Below, piece after piece: positions 16,528 to 25,230 of a DNA stretch of 64,000 nt. Origin of the DNA: Pseudomonas sp. RIT288. GTDB lineage: Bacteria > Pseudomonadota > Gammaproteobacteria > Pseudomonadales > Pseudomonadaceae. The notes below the pieces were generated by a model, which saw nothing but the letters and a program-made list of their open reading frames with translations, made no database searches and was not told the origin of the DNA. The stretch is taken from assembly GCF_000631985.1 (NCBI RefSeq), contig NZ_JFYN01000008.1:1-64000 (forward strand). The letters are read 5' to 3'. Positions within the stretch are counted from its first letter, which is position 1. Each line of letters begins with the position of its first letter. A program made the position numbers and the translations under genes.

Positions 16528-16590
16528 GCGACCGCTTCTGGCCGATAGCAGTCGTTCGTGAACGACTGCTATCGGCGAAGAGCGATCGAA
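16528..16590. repeat. dispersed GCTTTTGGCC-type repeat, copy with strong hairpin
   Basis: GACCGCTTCTGGCCGATAGC, then the near-perfect palindrome GCAGTCGTTCGTGAACGACTGC. Lies between the aldo/keto reductase and the convergent LysR gene. Confidence 0.6.
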
Positions 16591-16669
16591 TGGTGAGTGT
16601 TCTGCTATTTTGCCCTGGGGAGACCATGCTGGTGGTTCTCGGTTCGCATACAGGCCGTGGTCTTGGAGA

Positions 16670-17566
16670 CTATTTAGCACGGTCATGGAATGCAGAACTC
16701 TTTGCAAATACATCCGCCATAAAATCCATGAAAACGATGGCTCGCTGGGGCAGCAGCCTATTCGCGAGGTATACGAATTGGATCGGGACAGGTGGCGCTA
16801 CGTAGTCTTCAAGCAGCAATTGAAGATTGCCACTTTTCAGTCCTTCCTCGTAAAGCCATTGAGGCCCCTGCGCGATTCCCAATCCTGCGTTGACGTACTC
16901 ACGTATCGCCTCAGGCGAGTTGACACGCAGTCGCCCGGAAATCGGGACATCGACATCCTTGAACCGCCAGTTGGTTCCAGTGGATAGGAGGGTATAAACA
17001 AGACAGTCGTGTTCTTTCAGGTCATCAGGTGAAGAGGGAGAACCACGTTTCTCCAGGTACGCACGGCTGGCAACGCACACACGCTCGAACCACGCCAGTG
17101 GCCGGGCTCGCATTGCACTGTCCTCCAGGTGCCCAATACGAATCGCAAGTTCTGCGCCCTCGTCGACGAGATTTACATAGCGATCATTGATTTGAAGATC
17201 AAGTGACAAATCGGGATAGTGCCCTAGAAAGCTCGCGACGTGCGGTACGATGAAGGTGTGGGCCAAGGCGGTCGGGCAAGCCACGCGCAGTAGTCCAGAC
17301 GGCACTACGTTTCCTCTCAGTGAAGACTCTGACTGTTCTACTGAGTCTAGGATACGCCGCGCATCTGCGTAGTACCGTTCACCCTCGGGCGTGAGCATCA
17401 GCTTTCGTGTGGAGCGGTGAAGCAGCCTGGTTTGCAAATGGTCTTCAAGAGCAGCAACGTAACGACTGACGCTCGGTTGCCCTAGTCCTAGATCACGTCC
17501 CGCAGCGGAAAAACTACCTGTCTCGACAGCGCGAACAAAACAGCTCATCAGTAACAACCGATCCAT
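16670..17566 (-). CDS. LysR family transcriptional regulator
   Basis: 298 aa; start taken at the Met of MDRLLLMSCFVRAVETGSFS (17566), the usual LysR N-terminus. Winged helix-turn-helix at about residues 1-60 (AAGRDLGLGQPSVSRYVAAL, then LHRSTRKLMLTPEGE), ligand domain about 88-290. Of the CrgA-like subgroup that often controls divergent dehydrogenases. Divergent from the SDR gene; the intergenic region has ATTCAT / ATGAAT arms 17 bases apart (17611-17639) as a possible operator. Confidence 0.9.
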   Translation of the reverse strand: MDRLLLMSCFVRAVETGSFSAAGRDLGLGQPSVSRYVAALEDHLQTRLLHRSTRKLMLTPEGERYYADARRILDSVEQSESSLRGNVVPSGLLRVACPTALAHTFIVPHVASFLGHYPDLSLDLQINDRYVNLVDEGAELAIRIGHLEDSAMRARPLAWFERVCVASRAYLEKRGSPSSPDDLKEHDCLVYTLLSTGTNWRFKDVDVPISGRLRVNSPEAIREYVNAGLGIAQGPQWLYEEGLKSGNLQLLLEDYVAPPVPIQFVYLANRLLPQRAIVFMDFMADVFAKSSAFHDRAK

Positions 17567-17701
17567 CACGCCCCTTTTCATGCGGATTTCGCATGAGATC
17601 TATTCTATTTATTCATCTTATCAGCGCGACGGCATGAATACATAGTTGCTCTGAGTAGGTCAGCCGTCCCGGCTGGCCGTCCTTAACGAGAGTAAATTTA
17701 T

Positions 17702-18448
17702 ATGTCCCGTCTACTAGGCAAGCGCACCCTCATCACTGGCGGCACAAGCGGCATCGGTCTGGAAACCGCCAAACAATTTCTCGCCGAAGGCGCACGCGTG
17801 ATCGTCACAGGTGTTAATCCTGAATCCATAGCAAATGCTCAAGCTATTTTAGGTAGTGAAGTCCTGGTGCTGCGAGCCGACTCTGCGAGTGTCGCAGCTC
17901 AGAAAGAGCTGGCGCAGGCTGTCCAGTCTCATTACGGGCAGCTCGACGTAACCTTCCTCAACGCCGGCGTATCCGTCTGGATGCCAATCGAAGACTGGAC
18001 CGAGGAGATGTTCGATCGTTCCTTTGACATCAATGTCAAAGGTCCTTACTTCCTCCTGCAAGCACTGCTACCAGTTTTTTCTAATCCTGCATCGGTGATT
18101 CTTAATACCTCGGTCAGTGCGCACCTGGGCGACGCGCGCTCATCCGTTTATGCTGCAACGAAGGCTGCGTTTCTGAACATGTCGAAAACGCTTTCTGGCG
18201 AGCTTCTCCCGCGTGGTGTTCGAGTAAACGCCGTCAGCCCTGGCCCGATCGATACACCGCTGTACGACAAGCTGGGCATCCCCGATGCGTACCGTGAGCA
18301 AGTCAACAAAGATATCGCCGCGACCATCCCTTTCGGCCGTTTCGGTACGCCTGAAGAAGTAGCTAAAGCGGTTCTGTACCTTGCATCGGACGAGTCTCGT
18401 TGGACGGTCGGAACGGAGATTATCGTTGATGGTGGGCGCTCGCTGTAG
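17702..18448 (+). CDS. short-chain dehydrogenase/reductase
   Basis: 248 aa classical SDR. Cofactor motif TGGTSGIG (residues 12-19), NAG at 87-89, N111, Ser at 137/139, and YxxxK (Y150, K154). The acidic residue that selects NAD is absent after strand two (VIVTGVNPES), suggesting NADP. C-terminal GTEIIVDGGRSL is typical. Substrate unknown. Probably controlled by the divergent LysR; the GST gene follows 80 bases downstream and may share the transcript. Confidence 0.9.
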   Translation: MSRLLGKRTLITGGTSGIGLETAKQFLAEGARVIVTGVNPESIANAQAILGSEVLVLRADSASVAAQKELAQAVQSHYGQLDVTFLNAGVSVWMPIEDWTEEMFDRSFDINVKGPYFLLQALLPVFSNPASVILNTSVSAHLGDARSSVYAATKAAFLNMSKTLSGELLPRGVRVNAVSPGPIDTPLYDKLGIPDAYREQVNKDIAATIPFGRFGTPEEVAKAVLYLASDESRWTVGTEIIVDGGRSL

Positions 18449-18528
18449 TCGGCTAGTCACGACTTCGCGTCTTCACAGCCCGCTTCCTAATTGGAAGCGG
18501 GGTTATCGAAATAATATCGGATATTCGA

Positions 18529-19203
18529 ATGTCTCAATCTCAGCTCACGCTTGTCAGCCACGGGCTTTGTCCGTTTGTACAGCGAGTGGCAATTATGCTC
18601 TTTGAAAAAGAGGTTCCATTTCATCGTATCGACGTGGATTTAAAGGTCAGGCCCGACTGGTTTCTGGCCATATCTCCAACAGGAAAAGTCCCACTCTTAA
18701 AGATGCAAAACGGGGCCGCGGAGGCGAAGGTGCTCTTCGAGAGCGTAGCAATCTGTGAATATATCGAAGAGGCGTATCCGAACCCTGCTTTGCACCCGGA
18801 AGTTAAAATCACTCGAGCTCAGCACCGTGCCTGGATCGAGTTCGCCACTGCTATGCTTGCTGATGCGTGGGGATATCTGAACGCAGCGGATCCGCAGACA
18901 GCACTTGGTAAGTCTTCATCGCTTAGGGGAAAGCTGGAGAGACTAGATGATGAAAAGACAAGGGGGCCGTACTTCGCTGGCGAAACTTTCAGCATGGTAG
19001 ATGTTGCTGTAGCCCCAGTTTTTCGCTACTTCGACATACTGGGATTCGAAACAATCCATCCATTGTTTGATGGTCTTGGTCGCATTGCTGAATGGCGGCA
19101 TGCGCTGGCCAACCGAGCTAGCGTTCAGGCTGCTGTCGCCGAGGATTATGCAGACCGGTTCCTCAAGCATCTAGTCGAGATGAAGGCCATTTTAGTCAGC
19201 TGA
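18529..19203 (+). CDS. glutathione S-transferase family protein
   Basis: 224 aa. N-terminal thioredoxin fold with SHGLCPFVQRVAIML (a Cys-Pro-Phe active site as in omega/beta-type GSTs) and the glutathione-binding stretch GKVPLLKM...VLFESVAICEYI; C-terminal helical domain with FAGETFSMVDVAVAPVFRYF. The Cys active site suggests thiol transfer or reduction rather than conjugation. With the SDR gene it forms a probable small detoxification operon under the LysR regulator. Confidence 0.88.
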   Translation: MSQSQLTLVSHGLCPFVQRVAIMLFEKEVPFHRIDVDLKVRPDWFLAISPTGKVPLLKMQNGAAEAKVLFESVAICEYIEEAYPNPALHPEVKITRAQHRAWIEFATAMLADAWGYLNAADPQTALGKSSSLRGKLERLDDEKTRGPYFAGETFSMVDVAVAPVFRYFDILGFETIHPLFDGLGRIAEWRHALANRASVQAAVAEDYADRFLKHLVEMKAILVS

Positions 19204-19529
19204 GTCATGTATATAAATAACTCGTATGGTGCCACTTGGCCTGGTGCGATCGTGTATCCGTGTTTCCGTTTGCAAATATGCAAGAGGCCACCATCCAATT
19301 TTTCAGGAATATGCCTAATCAATGGAAAGCGATGCTTCGTCTTCGTTGACGCTCTAAGTCTACTTTTGGCCGGTAGCGGTCGCTTGTGAGCATCCGCTAA
19401 TGGCCGAAAGCCGCCCCTCAAGCCAAACTCAGAGAGTCGATCAATGATGCAGGAGAGGCGCATTGTCAACTCGGAATGAAACAGTTAGTCGCATACCGAG
19501 GCAATGGGGCCAAAGATGAAATCAGATGA
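19204..19529. other. intergenic region with dispersed repeat
   Basis: No gene. A copy of the dispersed repeat (CTTTTGGCCGGTAGCGGTCG, then CCGCTAATGGCCGAAAGCCG) spans about 19358-19425 and marks the change from the redox segment to the type VI secretion segment. It is the last copy in the window. Confidence 0.6.
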
Positions 19530-19793
19530 TCAACTGATCACTGCGCCTTTCGGGCCGCTGGCAATCAGCGCAGCGCCACAGGCGGTCTTCATGCCGTCGA
19601 GCGCGATGGGCACGCCATCGACGGCATAGGTGCTGCTGCCCTCGGCAATCGGGAAAATCCCCTTGCACAGCGGACAACTGACCTTGTGCCCGACCCCAGC
19701 AATCGGCTTGCCGTTGAGGTCGGTCCGGGAGAACGCTTCAAGGACCTTACCACCGTGAGTGGTGGAGTCGCCCAAGCGAATGACGTCTTTCAC
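19530..19793 (-). CDS. PAAR domain protein (type VI secretion spike tip)
   Basis: 87 aa, a bare PAAR domain: starts MKDVIRLGDSTTHGGKVLEA, then KVSCPLCKG, then CGAALIAS near the C-terminus. PAAR proteins cap the VgrG trimer and connect effectors to it. No toxin domain is fused. It ends the minus-strand hcp-vgrG-rhs cluster, 285 bases after the immunity candidate, and the Rhs protein here lacks an N-terminal PAAR domain, so this one may complete the spike. Confidence 0.88.
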   Translation of the reverse strand: MKDVIRLGDSTTHGGKVLEAFSRTDLNGKPIAGVGHKVSCPLCKGIFPIAEGSSTYAVDGVPIALDGMKTACGAALIASGPKGAVIS

Positions 19794-20018
19794 TTTGCAT
19801 TTCCTTGATCAGAAGTGATCGCCATAAAATGAAACGTTTTCAGCTGAAGTGGTGTCGTCGGACACCAGCTTGCATTCATAACTCATTGCAAAAACAAATC
19901 CGCCCCCACTATTGTCCAACCTGCATTGTGTATTTGTCCGGGGTTGTTTTTGAGCCTTGCGATTAAAATTTCTCATGAACCGATTGCACTATTTTTGTAG
20001 TTTTGGGCCTGAGTAATG

Positions 20019-20037
20019 CTGGAGAGTCTCTCTCCAG
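20019..20037. terminator. hairpin between immunity candidate and PAAR gene
   Basis: Perfect stem CTGGAGAG / CTCTCCAG with a 3-base loop. It follows the immunity gene on the minus strand; no strong T run, so termination may be weak or the hairpin may mark an mRNA end. Confidence 0.45.
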
Positions 20038-20077
20038 CCATTATTATCTGAGCCCGACAAAAAAAACAGAGAATGGC

Positions 20078-20539
20078 TTAGCTGCGCCCTCCAAGGAATC
20101 GATTAAAACTACTAATAAAATCTTTCCTCAGACCCGGCAATATTTTTTTCAGGATCAAAAAGTAAAGATAGATAGGGGTTGGACCATCCCCCTCCTCTTC
20201 CCAAACCTCCTCTGTCCCATAGCAATAGAGCACACCTCGGATGAAATTTGCAAAATCTTCATCTTCCTTGCGACTTTGCTGCTCCATTTTCCAGAGATCG
20301 ACAGTGAGCTTCTTTCGAAGTACCTCATCACTTTCGATACGCTCGCGCAAGATGGCCTCTTTCAGGAACGGCACCAACTTCTCCAACTTGCTGGCAGCAA
20401 TAGTTTTTAATTCACCTCTTTGGATAAGACCCATTAGATAACTAGCGTACTCACGCGTCATCTCGCTATAAGAAACATTCGCATCAAGCAACTGCTCCTC
20501 CAGATCATCAAACTCTTTAACTTCTAAACTATCAATCAT
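20078..20539 (-). CDS. immunity protein candidate for the Rhs toxin
   Basis: 153 aa, acidic and helical (MIDSLEVKEFDDLEEQLLDA; EEVWEEEGDGPTPIYLYF), no signal peptide. Its ATG overlaps the stop of rhs by four bases, and AT content is higher than in vgrG/rhs, the pattern of exchangeable toxin-tip plus immunity pairs. I do not recognise the family; the role is inferred from position and from the cytoplasmic, acidic nature expected for a deaminase inhibitor. Confidence 0.65.
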   Translation of the reverse strand: MIDSLEVKEFDDLEEQLLDANVSYSEMTREYASYLMGLIQRGELKTIAASKLEKLVPFLKEAILRERIESDEVLRKKLTVDLWKMEQQSRKEDEDFANFIRGVLYCYGTEEVWEEEGDGPTPIYLYFLILKKILPGLRKDFISSFNRFLGGRS

Positions 20540-23500
20540 TGTATGGCTCCATCTTCCATTTCTAGCCTACCCATAACTTGTTTACATGACTTACAAAATG
20601 GCTTCAAAACGCCATCATTCCTGTGCGTCGTTGATCTGCCACCTTTAGTTAGAGCCTTCAACTCATCGACTGTCTGAACGTTGTGTTTTTTCGCAATATT
20701 GCTAAGGGCGTCCGCCTCGCCGCAATCACCATGAAAGACAGAACGATCGTCAATATGAACATCCTCATAAAGTTCAGCCACTACTGGATGATGGATACCA
20801 TTGCCTAGAGCACGCTTGCTGAAACCTATCTCAGTTTGTGGAAGGTTGTCACTTTCTACGGTTGTGCGGGTTCCCTTATTATTCGGCGTTATCCCCTTAA
20901 CACGAGCCAACCCAAGTGGATCCACCCATTGGATAGGATTTGGCGCGTAGGCATAAAAATTCAGCCCTCCTGCCCAGCGGGCAGGGTCTTTACTTATAAA
21001 CCGCCCAACGCTTGGGTCGTAATACCGATGCCTGTTGTAATGCAGCCCTGTCTCATGATCGTGATACTGCCCCTGGAACCGTATCGGATTCGTCACACCA
21101 TGCTGCCGCGCCCATTCTGAACGCTGTTCCGTCACCTGCCCCCACGCCTTGTACTGCGCGGTCCACGCCATGTTGCCGTGCGAGTCCGTCAGTTCCTGCG
21201 GCGTTCCCAAGTGATCGCACTGGTACCAGGCCAACGCATCAAACGGTAATGCCGTTGCCTTGTGATTCCACACAGGATCTTCATCAAGGCTGTATTCACC
21301 GCTGTAATCCGGTAGCCCAATCAGATTGATCGGCGCATGCCGTACAGCCTGCGCAACTGGGACAAAAGTGCCCGGCTCGAAAACATAGTGCACCGTGCGT
21401 CCCGGCTCGCCATCGCTCTGCGCCGGGCTGCTTTCCCAAGCGAGGTTGTCGCCATCCCAGCCGTATAAGGTAAAGCCGCAGCCGAGTTCGCGCTGCTTGC
21501 GGGCGTGTTCGTTTCTGTTCCAGAGGGAACCTGCTTCAGGCCGCTGTTTGTAGTGGGCGCGGGAGTTTTTGTGCAGGCGGCGTCCCAGTGCGTCGTAGGC
21601 GAAATCCACGCTCAGGAGCGGGTCCTCAAAATGCACCAGTCGATCAAACAGGTCCCAGCGCATATCGGAGCGTTGGCCGTTTTGCCAGCACTGGATCTGG
21701 TTGCCGCGTTCGTCGTAGTCGTAATGCGTGCCGGCGTATTCGCGCAGCAGGTTGTCGACCAGTTTGCTGCGCGGTGGCGTCAGATCCAGTGGACGACGGA
21801 TTTCGGCAGTCTTGTCATCCAGCAGGTTGCTGGCCGGGTCGAAGGCGAAGGTTTCCACGCCTTGGCGGGTGGTGGCGCTGAGCAGTCGACCGACCGGATC
21901 ATAGCGATACGCGAGCGGGCCGCGACGACTGTCGTTGATGTCAGTCAGTTGGCCGGCAGCGTCGTATTTGTATTCGCGCTTGAGCAGAGTGCTTTTGTCA
22001 TCGCTGCGCCCCAGCAGTTGCTCCTGCAAGCGTCCGGCCGGGTCCCAGCTTCGAGTTTGCAGCAGGTGATTGCCTTGATGGCGGGCGATTTCGCGGTGCA
22101 GGTCGTCGCGTTCGTAGCCGATCAGTTCATGTTCATCCAGGCGCATGCCCAGCAGGTGGCCGCTGCCGTAAGTGAGCCAACTGACGCGGTGGCCGTCGGG
22201 GCGAACGGTGGCGACACGTTGGTTGAGCACGTCGTACTCGTGCTGCCAGATCGCGACGGTGGGCTTTTCCAGTCCAAGGTAATGTTGGTGTTCGCGCAGC
22301 AGATTGCCGGCCGGGTCGTGGAACCATTGCAGGCGGCTGTCGGCATTGTCGGCCAGCACCATGTTGCCGTTGCTATCGTAGGCGAAGGTTTCGCTTTGCG
22401 ACTGCTCGCCCAGGGTGGCGCGACGCTCGGTCAACCGACCCATCGGGTCGAAGCTCACCGAGATGATGCGTTGGCCATTGATCGATCGGGCAAGGCGACC
22501 CGTTTGAGCATCGTATTGATAGCGCGTGGTGCGGCCGTCGAAGCCGCGCTCTTCCAACAGGCGTCCGACCGGGTCGTAGTGGAAGTGTGCTCGTTGTTCG
22601 TTTTCGTTTTCCAGGGCGGTTAACCGTCCGAGGCGATCCCAGCGATAGCGCAGGGTTTGCTCGGCGGCATCGACACGTTCGGCGATCAAACCGGCAGCGC
22701 TGTAGCTCCAGGTGGTGCAGCGATCAAGACCGTCGACATGCGTCAACAGCCGGCCTTCGGCGTCGCGTTCAAAGCGTTCTTCAGTCTTGTCCGGGTGCTT
22801 GATCAGCACCAGTTGGCCAGCCTTGTATTCGAATTCGGTGGCGTTCCCGGCAGCGTCCGTGAAGCAGATCATCTGCCCCAGTTCGTTGTATTCCCAGGCG
22901 CTGGTCTTGCCTGAGCAGTCGACGTACTCGACCAGTTGCCCGGCGTCGTTGTAGTCCAACGTCTTTTCGTTGCCGTTGGCGTCCTTGATCGCGGTGGGCT
23001 GACCGGATTTGTTGTAGGCGTATTCGGTTTTGTTGCCCAGCGGATCGAGCGCTTCGACCAGGTTGCCTTGGTCGTCATAGGCGCGTTGCCACTGACCGCC
23101 CTCGGCGTCGCTGATTTTGATCAGCATGTCTTGGTCATCGTAGGCGTAATGCATCACCGTGTGATCGGCGCGGATGTGTTCGAGCAGGTTGCTACGTTCA
23201 TCGTAGCTGTAGCGATCGGTGCTGCCATCGGCATTGACGCGGCGTACGATGTTCTTGGCCTCGTCGCGGAAGAACCATTCCGAACGCTCGTCCGCGTAAC
23301 GTATGCGGTAGGTGTAGCCAAGGATGTCGTAGTAGTGCCAGGTCTCGTTGCCGAGGGCATCGGTGACGTAGGTCAGACGAATGTTTTCGTCCCACTCCAG
23401 TCGCGAGTCGAAGCTGCCGTCATCGGCCCATTCGCGAATGGCTTTGGCCTTGGCGCCCGGACCGTCCCACTGCAGGTTCATGCCGCGCCCGGTGCGGTCG

Positions 23501-25230
23501 GTGTAGCGGGTGATCAGGTGATGCTCGAACTGATACGACCAGACTGCGCCGTTCTCGTCCTGCGCTTGAACCAAGTCGCCATAGGTGTCGTATTGGTACG
23601 CACAAAGTTGTCGAAACGGTTCGCCATCAACGATCTGCCAGAGGCCGATAAACCGGCCGTGATCGTCGATCATCGTGCCGAGGTGCAGGTGGACTTTGCT
23701 GGTGTCGTTTTCCTGATAGGTGATCAGGTCGGAGAGCACCGAGTGTTCGCCGTAGCGATGCTCGTAATGCAGCATGATTCCGGCGCCGTTGCGCAGCGAG
23801 ATGTTGGTCAGTACATAACGCTGGCCACGGCGGATGTAGGTTTCCTTGCGTTCGAAACCACGGCACAGCAACAGCTGATCTTCGCTGGCACGAACCAAGG
23901 TGATGTTTTCGATGGCGTCGTAGTGAAACAGGCCGACTTTGGGTAACGGATAGCTGTGGTCACGACCGTCGGCGTCGTAGAAGGTCAGGCCATCGTCCAC
24001 GCAGTCGAAACGCGTAGTGAACTCGCTGATCCAACGGGCGCCGAGTTCGCTCTGATCGTAGGCGTCGAGGCGTGAGTTGTAAGTGCGTGTCCATTCGATC
24101 GGGAATGGGCCGGGCAAGCTGAAATCGCTATGGCTGAGGCTTTCCGAACCCAAGGCGAAATTGATGCTGAAGTCCGTGGCACATTTGCAAGGGCCTTTCT
24201 TTGGATTGGGCGCGCCTTTCGCCGGTGCCTGTTGGCCGTGGGCGGCCAACTGCCCCTCAGATGCCGTACGCTTCGCCTGTCCGGTCTTCTCCGGATGGAC
24301 GGCGGCGTTCTGGCCATGGGCATTGCGCTTGCGCCACAACGTCACGGCGCTGGAAAGAATCAGCAGCAACCAACCGATGGAGTTCTGAACGGACTCGTCG
24401 TCCAGCTTGCTCAACTGGGTGCGCAGCTCCGGACCCATCGCCCGCAGTTTCGCGGTTTCCGTGGCAACCCGCTTCTTCACCTCATCGGGCAGCAGGTGAT
24501 CGGCCGCACTGTTGGCCAAGCCTTTGCCTGCGGCCTTATAAGCGCTGCACGCGGCGCCGAAGATGTTTCCGAACGATGCAAGGGGATCATTCTTGAATTG
24601 ATCGACCGCCGCACTCGCTTGTGCGCCAGCCGCGTTTAGGTCGCCCTTGGCATCAAGCTTGCCATTGGCCACCGTCTCGAGGCCTTTGGCAATCTCGTTG
24701 ACGACGTCTTCGCCCAGCTTGCCAGCGTCCGCCAAAATGCCCGGCAGCTTGCCTTTGGCCTGTTCAACAAAATCATCCAGCGTGCCGATAATCGAGGCGT
24801 TCAGGTGACCTACCAGCACCTCGATCACGGAGGTGCTGAGCAACAACTTGCTGCTGGCCCTCATCTCCTGACGCACCAGAAACAGCGTCGGGCGCAGGGT
24901 CATTCGGGCTGCCGCCATCGCCGGTGGCAACGGCAAAACACCGATCAGGTTGATGCCCAGACTGGCCCAGGCGAGCAGATCACGCTTCTGCGCATTCGAC
25001 AACGTGACGATGTCACCCAGCGCATCGACCAGTGCCATGATGTTGCCCACCACGGGTAAGGCGCCGGCGACGTTCTTGATCCGATCTAGGGTGACCACGC
25101 CGCCACTGGCCGATTGCAGCCAGGCATCGAAAGTCGCCGCACCGCTGGCGACGTCCTGAATGTCGATGGCATTCAGGGGAACAATGGCAACCTGAGGTTC
25201 ACGTTTTACAACAGCATTTTCAGTCGTCAT
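20536..25230 (-). CDS. Rhs-family type VI effector with deaminase-like C-terminal tip
   Basis: 1564 aa. Residues 1-310: helical N-terminal region with hydrophobic stretches and no PAAR domain. About 345-400: DUF6531 start (CKCATDFSINFALGSESLSH). About 400-1380: many YD repeats (RYSYDERSNLLEH, YDALGRRLHK) that build the hollow Rhs shell. About 1380-1441: the core-associated region with YDPSVGRFISKDP and ending VDPLGL, where autoproteolysis is expected. Residues 1442-1564 form the variable tip, with HGDCGEAD (H1500, C1503, E1505) and PFCKSC (C1546, C1549): the zinc and catalytic arrangement of the YwqJ-like deaminase toxin group. Starts ATGA-overlapping vgrG. Target base and nucleic acid are unknown. 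Confidence 0.88.
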   Translation of the reverse strand: MTTENAVVKREPQVAIVPLNAIDIQDVASGAATFDAWLQSASGGVVTLDRIKNVAGALPVVGNIMALVDALGDIVTLSNAQKRDLLAWASLGINLIGVLPLPPAMAAARMTLRPTLFLVRQEMRASSKLLLSTSVIEVLVGHLNASIIGTLDDFVEQAKGKLPGILADAGKLGEDVVNEIAKGLETVANGKLDAKGDLNAAGAQASAAVDQFKNDPLASFGNIFGAACSAYKAAGKGLANSAADHLLPDEVKKRVATETAKLRAMGPELRTQLSKLDDESVQNSIGWLLLILSSAVTLWRKRNAHGQNAAVHPEKTGQAKRTASEGQLAAHGQQAPAKGAPNPKKGPCKCATDFSINFALGSESLSHSDFSLPGPFPIEWTRTYNSRLDAYDQSELGARWISEFTTRFDCVDDGLTFYDADGRDHSYPLPKVGLFHYDAIENITLVRASEDQLLLCRGFERKETYIRRGQRYVLTNISLRNGAGIMLHYEHRYGEHSVLSDLITYQENDTSKVHLHLGTMIDDHGRFIGLWQIVDGEPFRQLCAYQYDTYGDLVQAQDENGAVWSYQFEHHLITRYTDRTGRGMNLQWDGPGAKAKAIREWADDGSFDSRLEWDENIRLTYVTDALGNETWHYYDILGYTYRIRYADERSEWFFRDEAKNIVRRVNADGSTDRYSYDERSNLLEHIRADHTVMHYAYDDQDMLIKISDAEGGQWQRAYDDQGNLVEALDPLGNKTEYAYNKSGQPTAIKDANGNEKTLDYNDAGQLVEYVDCSGKTSAWEYNELGQMICFTDAAGNATEFEYKAGQLVLIKHPDKTEERFERDAEGRLLTHVDGLDRCTTWSYSAAGLIAERVDAAEQTLRYRWDRLGRLTALENENEQRAHFHYDPVGRLLEERGFDGRTTRYQYDAQTGRLARSINGQRIISVSFDPMGRLTERRATLGEQSQSETFAYDSNGNMVLADNADSRLQWFHDPAGNLLREHQHYLGLEKPTVAIWQHEYDVLNQRVATVRPDGHRVSWLTYGSGHLLGMRLDEHELIGYERDDLHREIARHQGNHLLQTRSWDPAGRLQEQLLGRSDDKSTLLKREYKYDAAGQLTDINDSRRGPLAYRYDPVGRLLSATTRQGVETFAFDPASNLLDDKTAEIRRPLDLTPPRSKLVDNLLREYAGTHYDYDERGNQIQCWQNGQRSDMRWDLFDRLVHFEDPLLSVDFAYDALGRRLHKNSRAHYKQRPEAGSLWNRNEHARKQRELGCGFTLYGWDGDNLAWESSPAQSDGEPGRTVHYVFEPGTFVPVAQAVRHAPINLIGLPDYSGEYSLDEDPVWNHKATALPFDALAWYQCDHLGTPQELTDSHGNMAWTAQYKAWGQVTEQRSEWARQHGVTNPIRFQGQYHDHETGLHYNRHRYYDPSVGRFISKDPARWAGGLNFYAYAPNPIQWVDPLGLARVKGITPNNKGTRTTVESDNLPQTEIGFSKRALGNGIHHPVVAELYEDVHIDDRSVFHGDCGEADALSNIAKKHNVQTVDELKALTKGGRSTTHRNDGVLKPFCKSCKQVMGRLEMEDGAIQ

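Noticed and set aside
21505..22623. Long plus-strand frames opposite rhs (also 22936-23946 and 24130-24639)
   Set aside because: Mirror frames of a GC-rich, repeat-rich gene; composition (Val/Ala-rich, no start signals) is that of antisense shadows, and the minus-strand Rhs is certain.
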